This document shows positions 26,905 to 35,872 of a stretch of DNA of 64,000 bases, piece after piece (position 1 is the first letter of the stretch; the number at the start of each line of letters is the position of its first letter). The notes beneath the pieces were generated by a model. That model was not told where the DNA came from. It did not search any database and worked only from the letters and a program-made list of their open reading frames with translations. The stretch is from Oscillibacter hominis (GTDB lineage: Bacteria > Bacillota > Clostridia > Oscillospirales > Oscillospiraceae), in contig NZ_CP060490.1 in NCBI RefSeq assembly GCF_014334055.1, positions 1,488,001 through 1,552,000 of the forward strand. The letters run 5' to 3'. The position numbers were made by a program, and so were the translations under genes.

Positions 26905-28242
26905 TCAAATGCAGGCCGCGCCTTTGGAGGTCAGCAGCACTTTGGATTTGTGCCCTCTTATCTCCGGGACCGGTGAGCTGCCGCTCTGCGCAGCCTCCTT
27001 CTGGGGAAGCCGCTCCCGGGCCACAGCCAGCATCAGCTTGATCCGGTTCTCCTGGTTGACTCGTGTGGCGCTGGGGTCGTAGTCGATGGGCGTGATGTTG
27101 GCCTCAGGGTACAGGGCGCGGATTTTGCTGACCATGCCTTTGCCGCAGATGTGGTTGGGGAGGCACCCAAAGGGCTGGGCGCAGACGATGTTCTCATAGC
27201 CCGAGCGGACCAGCTCCACCATCTCCGCGGTGAGCAGCCAGCCCTCGCCCATCTTATCGCCGGTGCCGACGACGCCGTCGGCCTGTTTCACCAACTCCTC
27301 AAAGGGCAGCGGCGCGTGATAGCCGTTGTTCCGCAGCGCTTCAGCCATGGCCTTCTCCGGTCCGGCAAGGAGGCCCAGCAGCCAGCCGGACAGGTTCCGT
27401 TCCACCCACTTCCCGCCGTAAAGCTTAGCCGTCTCGGACAGGTTGTAGATACAGTACTGCAAAAATCCCATCAGCCCCGGCAGGTTGACCTCACAGTCCT
27501 GCGAGGCCAAAAACTGCTCCAGGTCGTTGTTGCCAAGGGGGGAATACTTCACGTAGATCTCCCCCACCACGCCAACTTTGACCTTGGGAACGGAGCGATC
27601 CACGGGGATGGAGGCAAACTCGGCGGCGATCTGAGGCATGGTGCGCTTCATGGCCCGGAAGGAATAGCCCCTTCCCCGGCGGATCTCGCCGCAGATGCGC
27701 TCCAGCCACCTTTGGGTCAGGGCCTCCGCCGCGCCCTTCTCCGTTTCGTAGGGCGCGGTCTGGGAGCGCAGGGACACCAGCATGTCGCCGTAGAACACGG
27801 CGGCGATGAGCTGGCGGACCAGCGGCAGCGTCATCTGGAAGCCGCTGTCTTTCTCCAGCCCGGAGAAGTTCAGGCTGGCCACGGGGATCTGGCCGTAGCC
27901 CGCCCGGTCCAGCGCCTTGCGCAGCAGGTGGATATAGTTGGAGGCCCGGCAGCCGCCGCCGGTCTGGGTGATCAGCAGCGCCGTGTGGTCCAGGTCATAC
28001 TTTCCGGAGTTCAGCGCATCCAAAAACTGTCCGATCACAAGCAACGCCGGGTAGCAGGTGTCGTTGTGCACATACTTCAGCCCCAACTGGGCCACCTCGC
28101 TGCCGCAGTTGCCTAAGATTTCGCTTTTGTACCCCTCGTGATCCAACGCGGCCTTTAAAATAGTGAACTGCGTCACCGCCATGTTGGGGATGAGGATGGT
28201 GTGTGTCTTCTTCATCTCCGGGGTGAACTTGGGATAATCCAT
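26905..28242 (-). CDS. 2-hydroxyacyl-CoA dehydratase-related protein (COG3581-like)
   Basis: 445 residues, related to the D-component/DUF2229 proteins that accompany acyl-CoA dehydratase activases. Conserved-looking segments are HNDTCYPALLVIGQFLDAL, TQTGGGCRASNY and CAQPFGCLPNHICGKGM, with several cysteines that may hold an Fe-S cluster (C in NDTC, GGGC, FGC, HIC). It starts 1 base after the activase stop, so the two act together. In this family the pair is found in many Clostridia without a clear dehydratase substrate. Function: probable Fe-S protein energised by the activase; substrate unknown. Confidence 0.75.
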   Translation of the reverse strand: MDYPKFTPEMKKTHTILIPNMAVTQFTILKAALDHEGYKSEILGNCGSEVAQLGLKYVHNDTCYPALLVIGQFLDALNSGKYDLDHTALLITQTGGGCRASNYIHLLRKALDRAGYGQIPVASLNFSGLEKDSGFQMTLPLVRQLIAAVFYGDMLVSLRSQTAPYETEKGAAEALTQRWLERICGEIRRGRGYSFRAMKRTMPQIAAEFASIPVDRSVPKVKVGVVGEIYVKYSPLGNNDLEQFLASQDCEVNLPGLMGFLQYCIYNLSETAKLYGGKWVERNLSGWLLGLLAGPEKAMAEALRNNGYHAPLPFEELVKQADGVVGTGDKMGEGWLLTAEMVELVRSGYENIVCAQPFGCLPNHICGKGMVSKIRALYPEANITPIDYDPSATRVNQENRIKLMLAVARERLPQKEAAQSGSSPVPEIRGHKSKVLLTSKGAACI

Positions 28243-28243
28243 C

Positions 28244-31162
28244 TCATCCTTCCCTTTCTTCTTGCTCGTCCAGAGCTGCGAACAAGCTCCGCAGCCGGAT
28301 GTTCACAGCCCCTAAGTTTGTGATTTCGTCAATCTTCAGCTGGGTGTAGAGCTTGCCGCCTGCTTGGAGAATCTCCCGGGTCTCATCGGTGGTGATGGCG
28401 TCCACGCCGCAGCCGAAGCTCACCAGCTGCACCAGGTTCATGTCTTTCTGGGTGCAGCAGTACCTGGCGGCCGCGTAGAGCCTGGAGTGGTAGGTCCACT
28501 GATTCAGCACCGAGGTGGGGAATTTCTCCACCAGGCAGGAGACGGAATCCTCCGTCACCACCGCCGCCCCGTAGCGGGTGAGCAGCGTGTCGATGCCGTG
28601 GTTGACCTCCGGGTCCACGTGGTAAGGCCGCCCGGCCAGTACAATGATGGGACGGCGCTCCTCCCGGGCCCTTGTAATGAGCTCGCCGCCCCGCCGGCGG
28701 ACCTGCTCCATGTGGCGGTGATATTCCTCATAGGCGGCGTCGGCCGCGCGCCGCACCTCCTGAAGGGAGATGCCGTCAAAGTATTTCGCCAGAATCGCCG
28801 TCATGTGTCCGGGGAAATCCTTGGGCCGGTGGATGCCCACATAGTCATAGATGAACTGGGTGCCGGACAGCTCCGGGCAGTTGCCGGCGATCACCTCCGG
28901 ATAGTAGGCCACCACCGGGCAGTTGTAGTGGTTGTCTCCCAGCCCCTCGTCCACGTTGTAGGTCATGCAGGGATAGAAGATGGCGTCCAGTCCCATCCGG
29001 GACAGTGCCTTGATGTGCCCGTGGGCCAGCTTGGCGGGAAAACAGGCGGTGTCACTTGGGATGGTGGCCTGCCCCTCCAGGTACAGCTTCCGGGAGGAGA
29101 TGGGGCTCACGTGGACCTCAAAGCCCAGCTTTGTAAAAAACGTGTGCCAGAACGGCAGCAGCTCATAGAAGTTCAGCACCAGCGGAAGCCCGATCCTGCC
29201 CCGGAAGCCGGGGACAGGCTGGTACTGATCCAGCAGCTGCCGCTTATACGCATAGAGGTTCCACTCCCCGGAGTCCGCCTTTCCGGTGACGGGCCGGTCG
29301 CACCGGTTGCCGCTGACCAGCTTCTTCCCGTCGGAAAAGAGGTTTACCGTCAGTTGGCAGTGGTTGCCGCAGCCCCCGCACTGGACGGAGCGGGTCTCCT
29401 GGATGAAGTGCTCCAGCTCCTGGGCAGAGAGCAGCGTGCTCCGCTTTCCCGGCACGGACCGCTTCTTTCCATATAGGGCCGCGCCGAAGGCGCCCATCAG
29501 TCCGGCGATGTCCGGGCGGATCACCTCCACCCCCATCTCCTTTTCAAAGGCCCGGAGCACGGCCTCGTTATAAAAGGTGCCGCCCTGGACCACAATATTC
29601 CGGCCCAGTTCCTCGGGCGAGGAGGCCCGGATCACCTTGTAGAGCGCGTTTTTCACCACGCTGATGGAGAGGCCCGCCGAGATGTTCTCCACCGTGGCGC
29701 CGTCCTTTTGCGCCTGCTTCACGCTGGAATTCATAAACACGGTGCAGCGGCTGCCCAAGTCCACAGGCCGGTCGGCAAAAAGGCCCAGCTTTGCAAACTC
29801 CTTCACGTCGTACCCCAGCGTCTGGGCAAAGGTCTGGAGAAAGCTGCCGCAGCCGGAAGAGCAGGCCTCGTTGAGGAAAATGTTGCTGATGGCCCCATCC
29901 TCGATCTGGAAGCACTTCATGTCCTGGCCGCCGATGTCGATGATGAAGTCCACATCCGGCATAAAGTGGCGGGCGGCAGTAAAATGAGCCACCGTTTCCA
30001 CCACGCCGCAATCGGCGTGAAAGGCATTTTTGGCCAGTTCCTCGCCGTATCCGGTGGTGGTAACGCTGGCCACCTGTAAATTGGGGTGCTCCTTAAAAAT
30101 CTGCTGCAAAACAGTGCGGATCAGGGGGATGGGATTGCCCAAATTGGGGCGGTAGTCACTGAAAAGGATACGGTCCTCCTCATCGATCACCACCAGTTTC
30201 ACCGTGGTGGAGCCGGAATCGATGCCGATATGCACCGGCCCGCACGTTTCGTCAAAGGGTGCGTGAGGCACTGTGGCCCTGGCGTGCCGGGCCGCAAACT
30301 CGTCGTATTCAGCTTGGTTTTGAAAAAGCGGCGGCTGGCTCACATAGTGGGCCGTGGCATTGGCTCCGCTCAGTTTCCGGGCCAGCAGCTCCAGGTCATA
30401 GGCCGCGTCCGCGTAGAAGGCGGCGCCCAGAGCCACATACAGCAGGCTGTTATCCGGGCAGCTTCCCTCCACTCCTAAGGTGGCGTCAAAATCCTTGCGC
30501 AGCACCTCGCTGAAGGTCAGCGGGCCGCCTAAATACAGCACGTTTCCCTGGATAGGCCGGCCCTGGGCCAGCCCGGCGATGGTCTGATTCACCACCGCCT
30601 GGTAGATGCTGGCGGCAATGTCCTCCGACCGGGCACCCTGGTTGATCAGGGGCTGAATGTCGCTTTTGGCAAATACGCCGCAGCGGCTGGCGATGGTATA
30701 GGTTTTCTCCGCCCGGGCGGCGGCCCGGTTCATATCCTCGGCGCTCATCTTCAGCAGCGTGGCCATCTGGTCGATGAAGGCACCGGTGCCTCCGGCGCAG
30801 CTGCCGTTCATACGCACTTCCATGCCACCGGTCAAAAACAGGATTTTGGCGTCCTCGCCGCCCAGCTCGATCACCACATCAGTGCCGGGCGCCAATCGGT
30901 TCGCCGCCACGCGGGTGGCGAAGACCTCCTGCACGAACGAAACTCCGCAGGAATCCGCAAGCCCCATCCCGGCGGAGCCGGAGATGGCAAACAGCGCGCT
31001 CTGCCCATGGAGATACTGCTTTGCAATGTGCTGTAAAAGTGCTTCTGACTTTTCCAGAATGTGGGAAAAATGCCGCTCGTATGTATGATATATGATTCGG
31101 TCGGAATCATCCAGAACCACACATTTGATGGTGGTGGATCCGACGTCTAATCCAACTTTCAA
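28244..31162 (-). CDS. Acyl-CoA dehydratase activase-like protein, two ASKHA domains
   Basis: 972 residues from a TTG at 31162 with AGGAGGC upstream at correct spacing. An in-frame ATG at 31201 lies at the predicted transcription start without an RBS, so the TTG is preferred. Two BcrAD/HgdC-type ATPase domains lie in tandem (start LKVGLDVGSTTIKCVVLD; second VHIGIDSGSTTVKLVVID near residue 315), each with an Fe-S loop: SCAGGTGAFIDQM and ACSSGCGSFLQTF. A DUF2229-like region follows (CGGCGNHCQLTVNLF and the C-terminal third). Such proteins use ATP to drive an electron to a partner; here the partner is likely the next gene. Confidence 0.85.
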   Translation of the reverse strand: MKVGLDVGSTTIKCVVLDDSDRIIYHTYERHFSHILEKSEALLQHIAKQYLHGQSALFAISGSAGMGLADSCGVSFVQEVFATRVAANRLAPGTDVVIELGGEDAKILFLTGGMEVRMNGSCAGGTGAFIDQMATLLKMSAEDMNRAAARAEKTYTIASRCGVFAKSDIQPLINQGARSEDIAASIYQAVVNQTIAGLAQGRPIQGNVLYLGGPLTFSEVLRKDFDATLGVEGSCPDNSLLYVALGAAFYADAAYDLELLARKLSGANATAHYVSQPPLFQNQAEYDEFAARHARATVPHAPFDETCGPVHIGIDSGSTTVKLVVIDEEDRILFSDYRPNLGNPIPLIRTVLQQIFKEHPNLQVASVTTTGYGEELAKNAFHADCGVVETVAHFTAARHFMPDVDFIIDIGGQDMKCFQIEDGAISNIFLNEACSSGCGSFLQTFAQTLGYDVKEFAKLGLFADRPVDLGSRCTVFMNSSVKQAQKDGATVENISAGLSISVVKNALYKVIRASSPEELGRNIVVQGGTFYNEAVLRAFEKEMGVEVIRPDIAGLMGAFGAALYGKKRSVPGKRSTLLSAQELEHFIQETRSVQCGGCGNHCQLTVNLFSDGKKLVSGNRCDRPVTGKADSGEWNLYAYKRQLLDQYQPVPGFRGRIGLPLVLNFYELLPFWHTFFTKLGFEVHVSPISSRKLYLEGQATIPSDTACFPAKLAHGHIKALSRMGLDAIFYPCMTYNVDEGLGDNHYNCPVVAYYPEVIAGNCPELSGTQFIYDYVGIHRPKDFPGHMTAILAKYFDGISLQEVRRAADAAYEEYHRHMEQVRRRGGELITRAREERRPIIVLAGRPYHVDPEVNHGIDTLLTRYGAAVVTEDSVSCLVEKFPTSVLNQWTYHSRLYAAARYCCTQKDMNLVQLVSFGCGVDAITTDETREILQAGGKLYTQLKIDEITNLGAVNIRLRSLFAALDEQEEREG

Positions 31163-31210
31163 GGAACAGCCTCCTTTGATGAAAATGCGAAGGATTCGCA
31201 TTACGACCCT

Positions 31211-31239
31211 ATTTTAGCGGAGTTCCCCCCAAGATTCAA
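31211..31239 (-). promoter_or_regulatory. Promoter of the activase operon
   Basis: Minus strand TTGAAT (31234-31239) and TAAAAT (31211-31216) with a 17-base spacer. It places the start near 31204, leaving a leader of about 42 bases with a small hairpin (AATGCGA / TCGCATT, 31184-31202). Confidence 0.6.
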
Positions 31240-31328
31240 TGGGCAAACTGCCGGAAATGCTTTGCAGGACCCTCCTGCGCGATTTCTTAACGGATTCTTT
31301 ACTGAGGATTCTTCCCCCTGCCCCCGCC

Positions 31329-31357
31329 TTGTCCAGCCGGACGAACCGTGCTATAAT
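31329..31357 (+). promoter_or_regulatory. Promoter of queH
   Basis: TTGTCC (31329-31334), a 17-base spacer and a perfect TATAAT (31352-31357). In the 327-base gap 31163-31489 I see only this, the divergent activase promoter and the small hairpin in the activase leader. Confidence 0.65.
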
Positions 31358-31489
31358 AATTTATATACGTATGCGGACACTCCCCGTCCACGGGTCTGGG
31401 TTGCTGCGGCGCCGCCGGAAGCGATTGCTTTCGCCCGTCATGGGCTGCCCGGACTAACCGATTATCTCTTCACGAATCGAGGCACTGAT

Positions 31490-32062
31490 ATGGAAACCAT
31501 CCTATTGCACTGCTGCTGTGCTCCGTGCTCCGTCTTCTGCATCGACTCTCTGCGGCAGGAGGGCATGGAACCCACTGGGTTTTGGTACAACCCCAACATC
31601 CATCCCTGGCAGGAATATAAGGCCCGGCGGGACACCCTGACGGACTACGCCTCCTCCGTCGGCATGGACCTGATCGTCCGGGAGGAGTACGGCCTGCGGG
31701 ACTTTGTGGCCCATGTGGCGGAGGACATCCCCCACCGCTGTGCCTGGTGCTACACCTGCCGCATGGAGGAAACGGCCCGTTACGCATCGGAGCACGGCTT
31801 TTCCGCCTTCACCACCACGCTGCTCATCTCCCCCTATCAGCAGCACGAGCGCATCGCCGCCGCGGCCGGAGAACTGGCGGAGCGATATGGCGTTCGCTTT
31901 CTCTACCGGGATTTCCGGCCCGGCTTTCGCCAGGGCCAGTCCAAGGCCCGGGAACTGGGTCTCTATATGCAGAAATACTGCGGCTGCATCTTCTCTGAGG
32001 AGGACCGCTATCAAAAGCAGATCCAGCGGGACCAGGCCCGGTTTGGCGGCGCCGCAGAATAA
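31490..32062 (+). CDS. queH: Epoxyqueuosine reductase QueH
   Basis: 190 residues from the ATG at 31490 (METILLHCCCAPCS) preceded by GAGGCA. QueH (DUF208) reduces epoxyqueuosine to queuosine in tRNA and replaces QueG in many bacteria. Its cysteine motifs are visible: HCCCAPC near the N-terminus, HRCAWCYTCRM around residue 85, and YCGCIFS near the C-terminus; these hold a 4Fe-4S cluster and a second iron site. Length is normal. A strong terminator follows. An upstream extension in frame to 31262 lacks an RBS and family similarity. Confidence 0.92.
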   Translation: METILLHCCCAPCSVFCIDSLRQEGMEPTGFWYNPNIHPWQEYKARRDTLTDYASSVGMDLIVREEYGLRDFVAHVAEDIPHRCAWCYTCRMEETARYASEHGFSAFTTTLLISPYQQHERIAAAAGELAERYGVRFLYRDFRPGFRQGQSKARELGLYMQKYCGCIFSEEDRYQKQIQRDQARFGGAAE

Positions 32063-32098
32063 AAAAGGAGGCTTCCGACCGGAAGCCTCCTTTTTTAG
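32062..32098. terminator. Terminator between queH and the small membrane gene
   Basis: AAAAAAGGAGGCTTCC-GACC-GGAAGCCTCCTTTTTT, symmetric, so it serves both convergent genes. The stop of the minus-strand gene overlaps its edge. Confidence 0.9.
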
Positions 32099-32583
32099 CA
32101 GGGGATTGTGGCCATGGCCGCCACATCGCTTGGGTCCAAAAACGGGCCCATCATGGGCGGCAGGAACGTGAAGAGCACATAGGCGGCCGCCATTGCCACT
32201 GCAAGGAGCAGCCACACATGCCTCCCCTTGCAGCCGCGGCCGGACAGGGCCCATCCCGCCGCCAGGGCCGCCACCCAAAGAAGCAGGAAATAATTGCCGC
32301 GGGACTGGGTCATCCACAGCGCAAGGCTCAGTGCAATCGGCGTCAGCACCAGCATGGGCAGCTCTCCTCCGCCCTGTTCCTTCGTGGACACTTTGGCAAT
32401 GGCGATTCCGCCCAAAATAGGCCAGAACGCCAGCTTACTCTGTTCCCAAGGGCTGCCGCAAACAGGCGCGAACAGGTTGGTCAGCCAGCAGGGCCAGTTG
32501 GACTGCAGGCAGGCAAAGATCACGCCCAAAAAAATTGCGGCCAGAAAGCCGATGCAGAACCGGTAGAACGAAACCTGTTTCAA
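32095..32583 (-). CDS. Small integral membrane protein (DUF6512-like)
   Basis: 162 residues with about five hydrophobic segments: FCIGFLAAIFLGVIFACL, a short central pair, LPMLVLTPIALSLALW, YFLLLWVAALAAGWAL, and VWLLLAVAMAAAYVLFTFLPP. The SPWEQSKLAFWP segment after the first helix is like that of DUF6512 proteins of Clostridia. No catalytic motif is seen; function unknown. It is expressed toward queH, convergently. Confidence 0.6.
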   Translation of the reverse strand: MKQVSFYRFCIGFLAAIFLGVIFACLQSNWPCWLTNLFAPVCGSPWEQSKLAFWPILGGIAIAKVSTKEQGGGELPMLVLTPIALSLALWMTQSRGNYFLLLWVAALAAGWALSGRGCKGRHVWLLLAVAMAAAYVLFTFLPPMMGPFLDPSDVAAMATIPC

Positions 32584-32974
32584 TTCGGATCACCTCGTCC
32601 TATCCTTATGCGCATTTGGGAAAAAGAGAACAGGGGAAAACCAAACCGGTTCAAGTACGGCCTTGTTCTTCAATCAGGCTGATATGGAGTCCGTATATTT
32701 TTCTTCCAGGCCGCCGCAGTGAGACTTATTCTTAAAAAAAGTGGATTTGTCTCACAATCTATGGTAATCTATGGGAATACAGCAATGTAAAAATGTTTTG
32801 TTTGCAAGCATTTGGTATAAAAATATGTGGTTTATATCCAGGTTCACTGGGATTACACCGTTTTCTTCTCCAAGATGTCATTTTAATTGCAGGTCATGGG
32901 AACAGCCAGTCCTGTAAATACTGCAGTGCGGGCAGAGAGAGAATCCGCAATTGCGAAACGTTCAGGTGAAAAAG
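32584..32974. other. Intergenic region upstream of the hybrid kinase
   Basis: 391 bases, AT-richer than the surroundings, between divergent genes. A TATAAA at 32816-32821 could be a -10 box for the kinase, but no clear -35 is seen. No RNA gene or repeat recognised. Confidence 0.4.
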
Positions 32975-35872
32975 ATGAAATATAAAAGACAGTCAATCAT
33001 TTTTATTGCGGGAGTGGTGGGTCTTCTGCTGGTTGCCGGAGCATTTATGACGGCCCTGCTCAATGAAATCAGCCAAAAAATGAACCAGAGCGCAAACGAG
33101 ACGCTGCTCAATTCCACCCGGATGATCGAAAGCAGTTTGAACCATGAGCTGCAAACCGACGAACAGCTTTTAGAGACCTTTGCCGGGCTGTATTCAAAAA
33201 GCCGTGAGTTTCAAAACCCAGCGGAGGTTTTGGCCGATTTTGCCGCGTCTACTCAATTTTACCGCTTCTCTTATGTGGATATGACGGGGAGCGGGTTTGA
33301 CAGCACTGGAGCGAGCGTGGATGCCTCGGAGCTCCCGTTTGAAGAAACCGCGCTGTCCGCTGGAGCATACGGTTACTCCGACGCCTATATGGGCAGCAGC
33401 GGGCGGCTTCAAATCACATTCCAAATCCCAATTTATCTGGATAACCGGCAGATCGGTGCTCTTTACGCGGATAAGACGCTTACCCGATACAATGAATCCG
33501 CCCTGTTTACCTTCAACGGCAGTTCCGGGCATGCTTACATGGTGCGCAGCGACAACGGCAGCTGGATGATCGAGGGGGCAGGTACGGATGCTGACGACGT
33601 GTATCAGCTTCTGGAGAAACACGGAAACCATCCGGACGTTCAGCAGGCATTGGAGAAACTGATGCAGGAGGGAAAAGCCGGAACCATCGGAATAGCATTC
33701 AACGGTGAGCCAAGCCGCCTCTGCTTCCTTCCGATGGACAACACATACGGCTGGTATCTCATCTCAATTGTATCCCAGAGCCTGCTCCAGCAGGAGAGCT
33801 CCACAATCATGCAGATGATTGAAATCACGCTGATCGTTTTGCTTGTGGCGTTGATTTTGATCACCATACTGGTACTGGGCCGCCAGTCCATGAAGAACCA
33901 GGAGAAAAGCCGCATATACCGGGAACAGCTTTTTCAGACCATTTCCGCCAATGTGGATTTTGCCTTTCTTCTGTTTTCTCCGGACAAACAGCGGGTGGAG
34001 CTGGTCTCCGACAATGTCCGTGTCCTTTTTGACCTGGATTCAATCCAGGTGGCAGAGCATCCCGAGCTGCTGGCCGAACGGTGTGGGATTCCCGTCAGCG
34101 ATGAGGGCTGGAACGCGTTTTTCCACGGGGAACTGCATGGTAATATCCGAAAGGAATACCAGGTCGGCGCGGACAACAATTTACAGCGCTGGATTGAAGT
34201 CCATCTGATTCCGGTAGAGACAGGGCAATATCTGGCAGTCCTGCATGAGACCACCAGCGAGCACCATATGCGGGACGATCTGGCCGAGGCCCTGCGGCAG
34301 TCTCAGGAGAGCAATCAGGCCAAGACCGCTTTCTTCTCCTCCGTGTCACACGACCTGCGCACGCCCATGAACGGGATCGTGGGTATGGTTGCCATTGCCC
34401 AGTCCAATTTGCAAAATACAGCCAAGGTAGAGAATTGTCTTGCAAAAATAAAGGTGGCTTCCGACCATCTGCTCTCACTCATTAATCAAATCCTGGACAT
34501 GTCCCGTATTGAGAGCGGGAAAATCAATTTGAAGCGGGAGGCTGTCAACTTGCCGGAGCTGATCTCCGGAGTACTGCTGCTGATCAAACCGGAGCTGACC
34601 AAAAAAGGCCATACCCTTCAGATCAGTTCTGCTGTTCTCGAGCATGACACCGTCATAGGCGATACGCTGCACCTCCAAAAGATCCTGTTGAATCTCCTCT
34701 CCAACGCGGTAAAGTACACTCCGGACGATGGGGAGATCCAATTGAATATCCAGGAGCAGCCTGTGGACGACGGGCGGATTGAGGTTGTCTTCCAGGTAGC
34801 GGACAATGGGATCGGCATAAACCCTGAGTTCCTAAGCCGGATTTTTACCCCTTTTGAGCGGGCGGAAGACGGCCGCGTCAGCAAAATTATAGGCACTGGC
34901 CTGGGAATGGCCATCACAAAAAATATTGTGGATATGATGGGCGGCACCATTCAGGTGGACAGTGAGGTGGGGCATGGTTCTTGCTTCACGGTCACTCTGC
35001 CGTTCCAATTGTCGGAAAAGCAGGGATACATCGCACCGGATCTGAAGGGCCGCACCGTTCTGGTAGCGGACGACGACCCGGCCATCTGCTCAGGCATGCG
35101 CACAATGATGGAAGAGCTGGGGATGCAGGTTGACTGTGTGTACAGCGGGCAAGAGGCTGTAGATGCCGCGGAACAGGCTCGTTTAAGCGGCCGCATATAC
35201 TATGCAGTTGTTATAGACTGGAAAATGCCGGGGATGGACGGGATTGAAGCAGCCCGGCAAATCCGTATGAACAATCCTTCCCAGTCACCTATCATCCTGT
35301 TGTCCGCTTATGACTGGGAGGAGGCGGAGCAGGAAGCGATTGAGGCGGGAATCGACGGCTTCCTCACCAAGCCGATCTTCCGTACGGAACTGCTCCGGAT
35401 GCTACGGTGCCACATGCCGGACTCACCGGATGCGCCGCGGCGTGAAATGCGCAGCGCGGTTCGGTCACATCACATAACGGGGCTGCGGGTCCTTCTTGCA
35501 GAGGACAACGCGCTGAACCGGGAGATCGCCGAGGAGATCCTGCGCGGCAGTGGGATCGAGGTGGAAAGTGTCGAAAATGGCCTGATGGCAGTCCAGCAGG
35601 TGGAGCGTCATGATGCTGGATATTATGGAATGATTTTTTTGGATATCCATATGCCGCTTGTCGATGGATACACCGCTGCCCGGGAAATCCGGGAGCTTCC
35701 AGAAAAGGGACAAGTTCCCATCATCGCCATGACTGCCGACACTTTTGACGAGGATATCCAGCGATGCAAGGCCGCCGGGATGGATGCGCACATTGCAAAA
35801 CCCATCGATTTTTCCATCCTGTTTGATACGATCCGGCGGTTTTGGAAAAATGAGGATGGAGGTCATTCATAA
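32975..35872 (+). CDS. Hybrid sensor histidine kinase with two receiver domains
   Basis: 965 residues from the ATG at 32975 (AGGTG upstream); a TTG at 32951 is an alternative. A signal-anchor helix (about 7-27), an extracytoplasmic sensor of about 250 residues (dCache/PAS-like), a second helix (about 272-300), a PAS-like region, HisKA with H459 in SVSHDLRTPMNG, HATPase_c (DNGIGI, GTGLGMAI), REC1 with D748 in VIDWKMPGMDG, and REC2 with D890 in FLDIHMPLVDG. No HPt domain. The last base of its stop codon is the first base of the lipoprotein gene's ATG, implying coupling. The kinase probably senses ligand together with that lipoprotein. Output target unknown. Confidence 0.92.
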   Translation: MKYKRQSIIFIAGVVGLLLVAGAFMTALLNEISQKMNQSANETLLNSTRMIESSLNHELQTDEQLLETFAGLYSKSREFQNPAEVLADFAASTQFYRFSYVDMTGSGFDSTGASVDASELPFEETALSAGAYGYSDAYMGSSGRLQITFQIPIYLDNRQIGALYADKTLTRYNESALFTFNGSSGHAYMVRSDNGSWMIEGAGTDADDVYQLLEKHGNHPDVQQALEKLMQEGKAGTIGIAFNGEPSRLCFLPMDNTYGWYLISIVSQSLLQQESSTIMQMIEITLIVLLVALILITILVLGRQSMKNQEKSRIYREQLFQTISANVDFAFLLFSPDKQRVELVSDNVRVLFDLDSIQVAEHPELLAERCGIPVSDEGWNAFFHGELHGNIRKEYQVGADNNLQRWIEVHLIPVETGQYLAVLHETTSEHHMRDDLAEALRQSQESNQAKTAFFSSVSHDLRTPMNGIVGMVAIAQSNLQNTAKVENCLAKIKVASDHLLSLINQILDMSRIESGKINLKREAVNLPELISGVLLLIKPELTKKGHTLQISSAVLEHDTVIGDTLHLQKILLNLLSNAVKYTPDDGEIQLNIQEQPVDDGRIEVVFQVADNGIGINPEFLSRIFTPFERAEDGRVSKIIGTGLGMAITKNIVDMMGGTIQVDSEVGHGSCFTVTLPFQLSEKQGYIAPDLKGRTVLVADDDPAICSGMRTMMEELGMQVDCVYSGQEAVDAAEQARLSGRIYYAVVIDWKMPGMDGIEAARQIRMNNPSQSPIILLSAYDWEEAEQEAIEAGIDGFLTKPIFRTELLRMLRCHMPDSPDAPRREMRSAVRSHHITGLRVLLAEDNALNREIAEEILRGSGIEVESVENGLMAVQQVERHDAGYYGMIFLDIHMPLVDGYTAAREIRELPEKGQVPIIAMTADTFDEDIQRCKAAGMDAHIAKPIDFSILFDTIRRFWKNEDGGHS

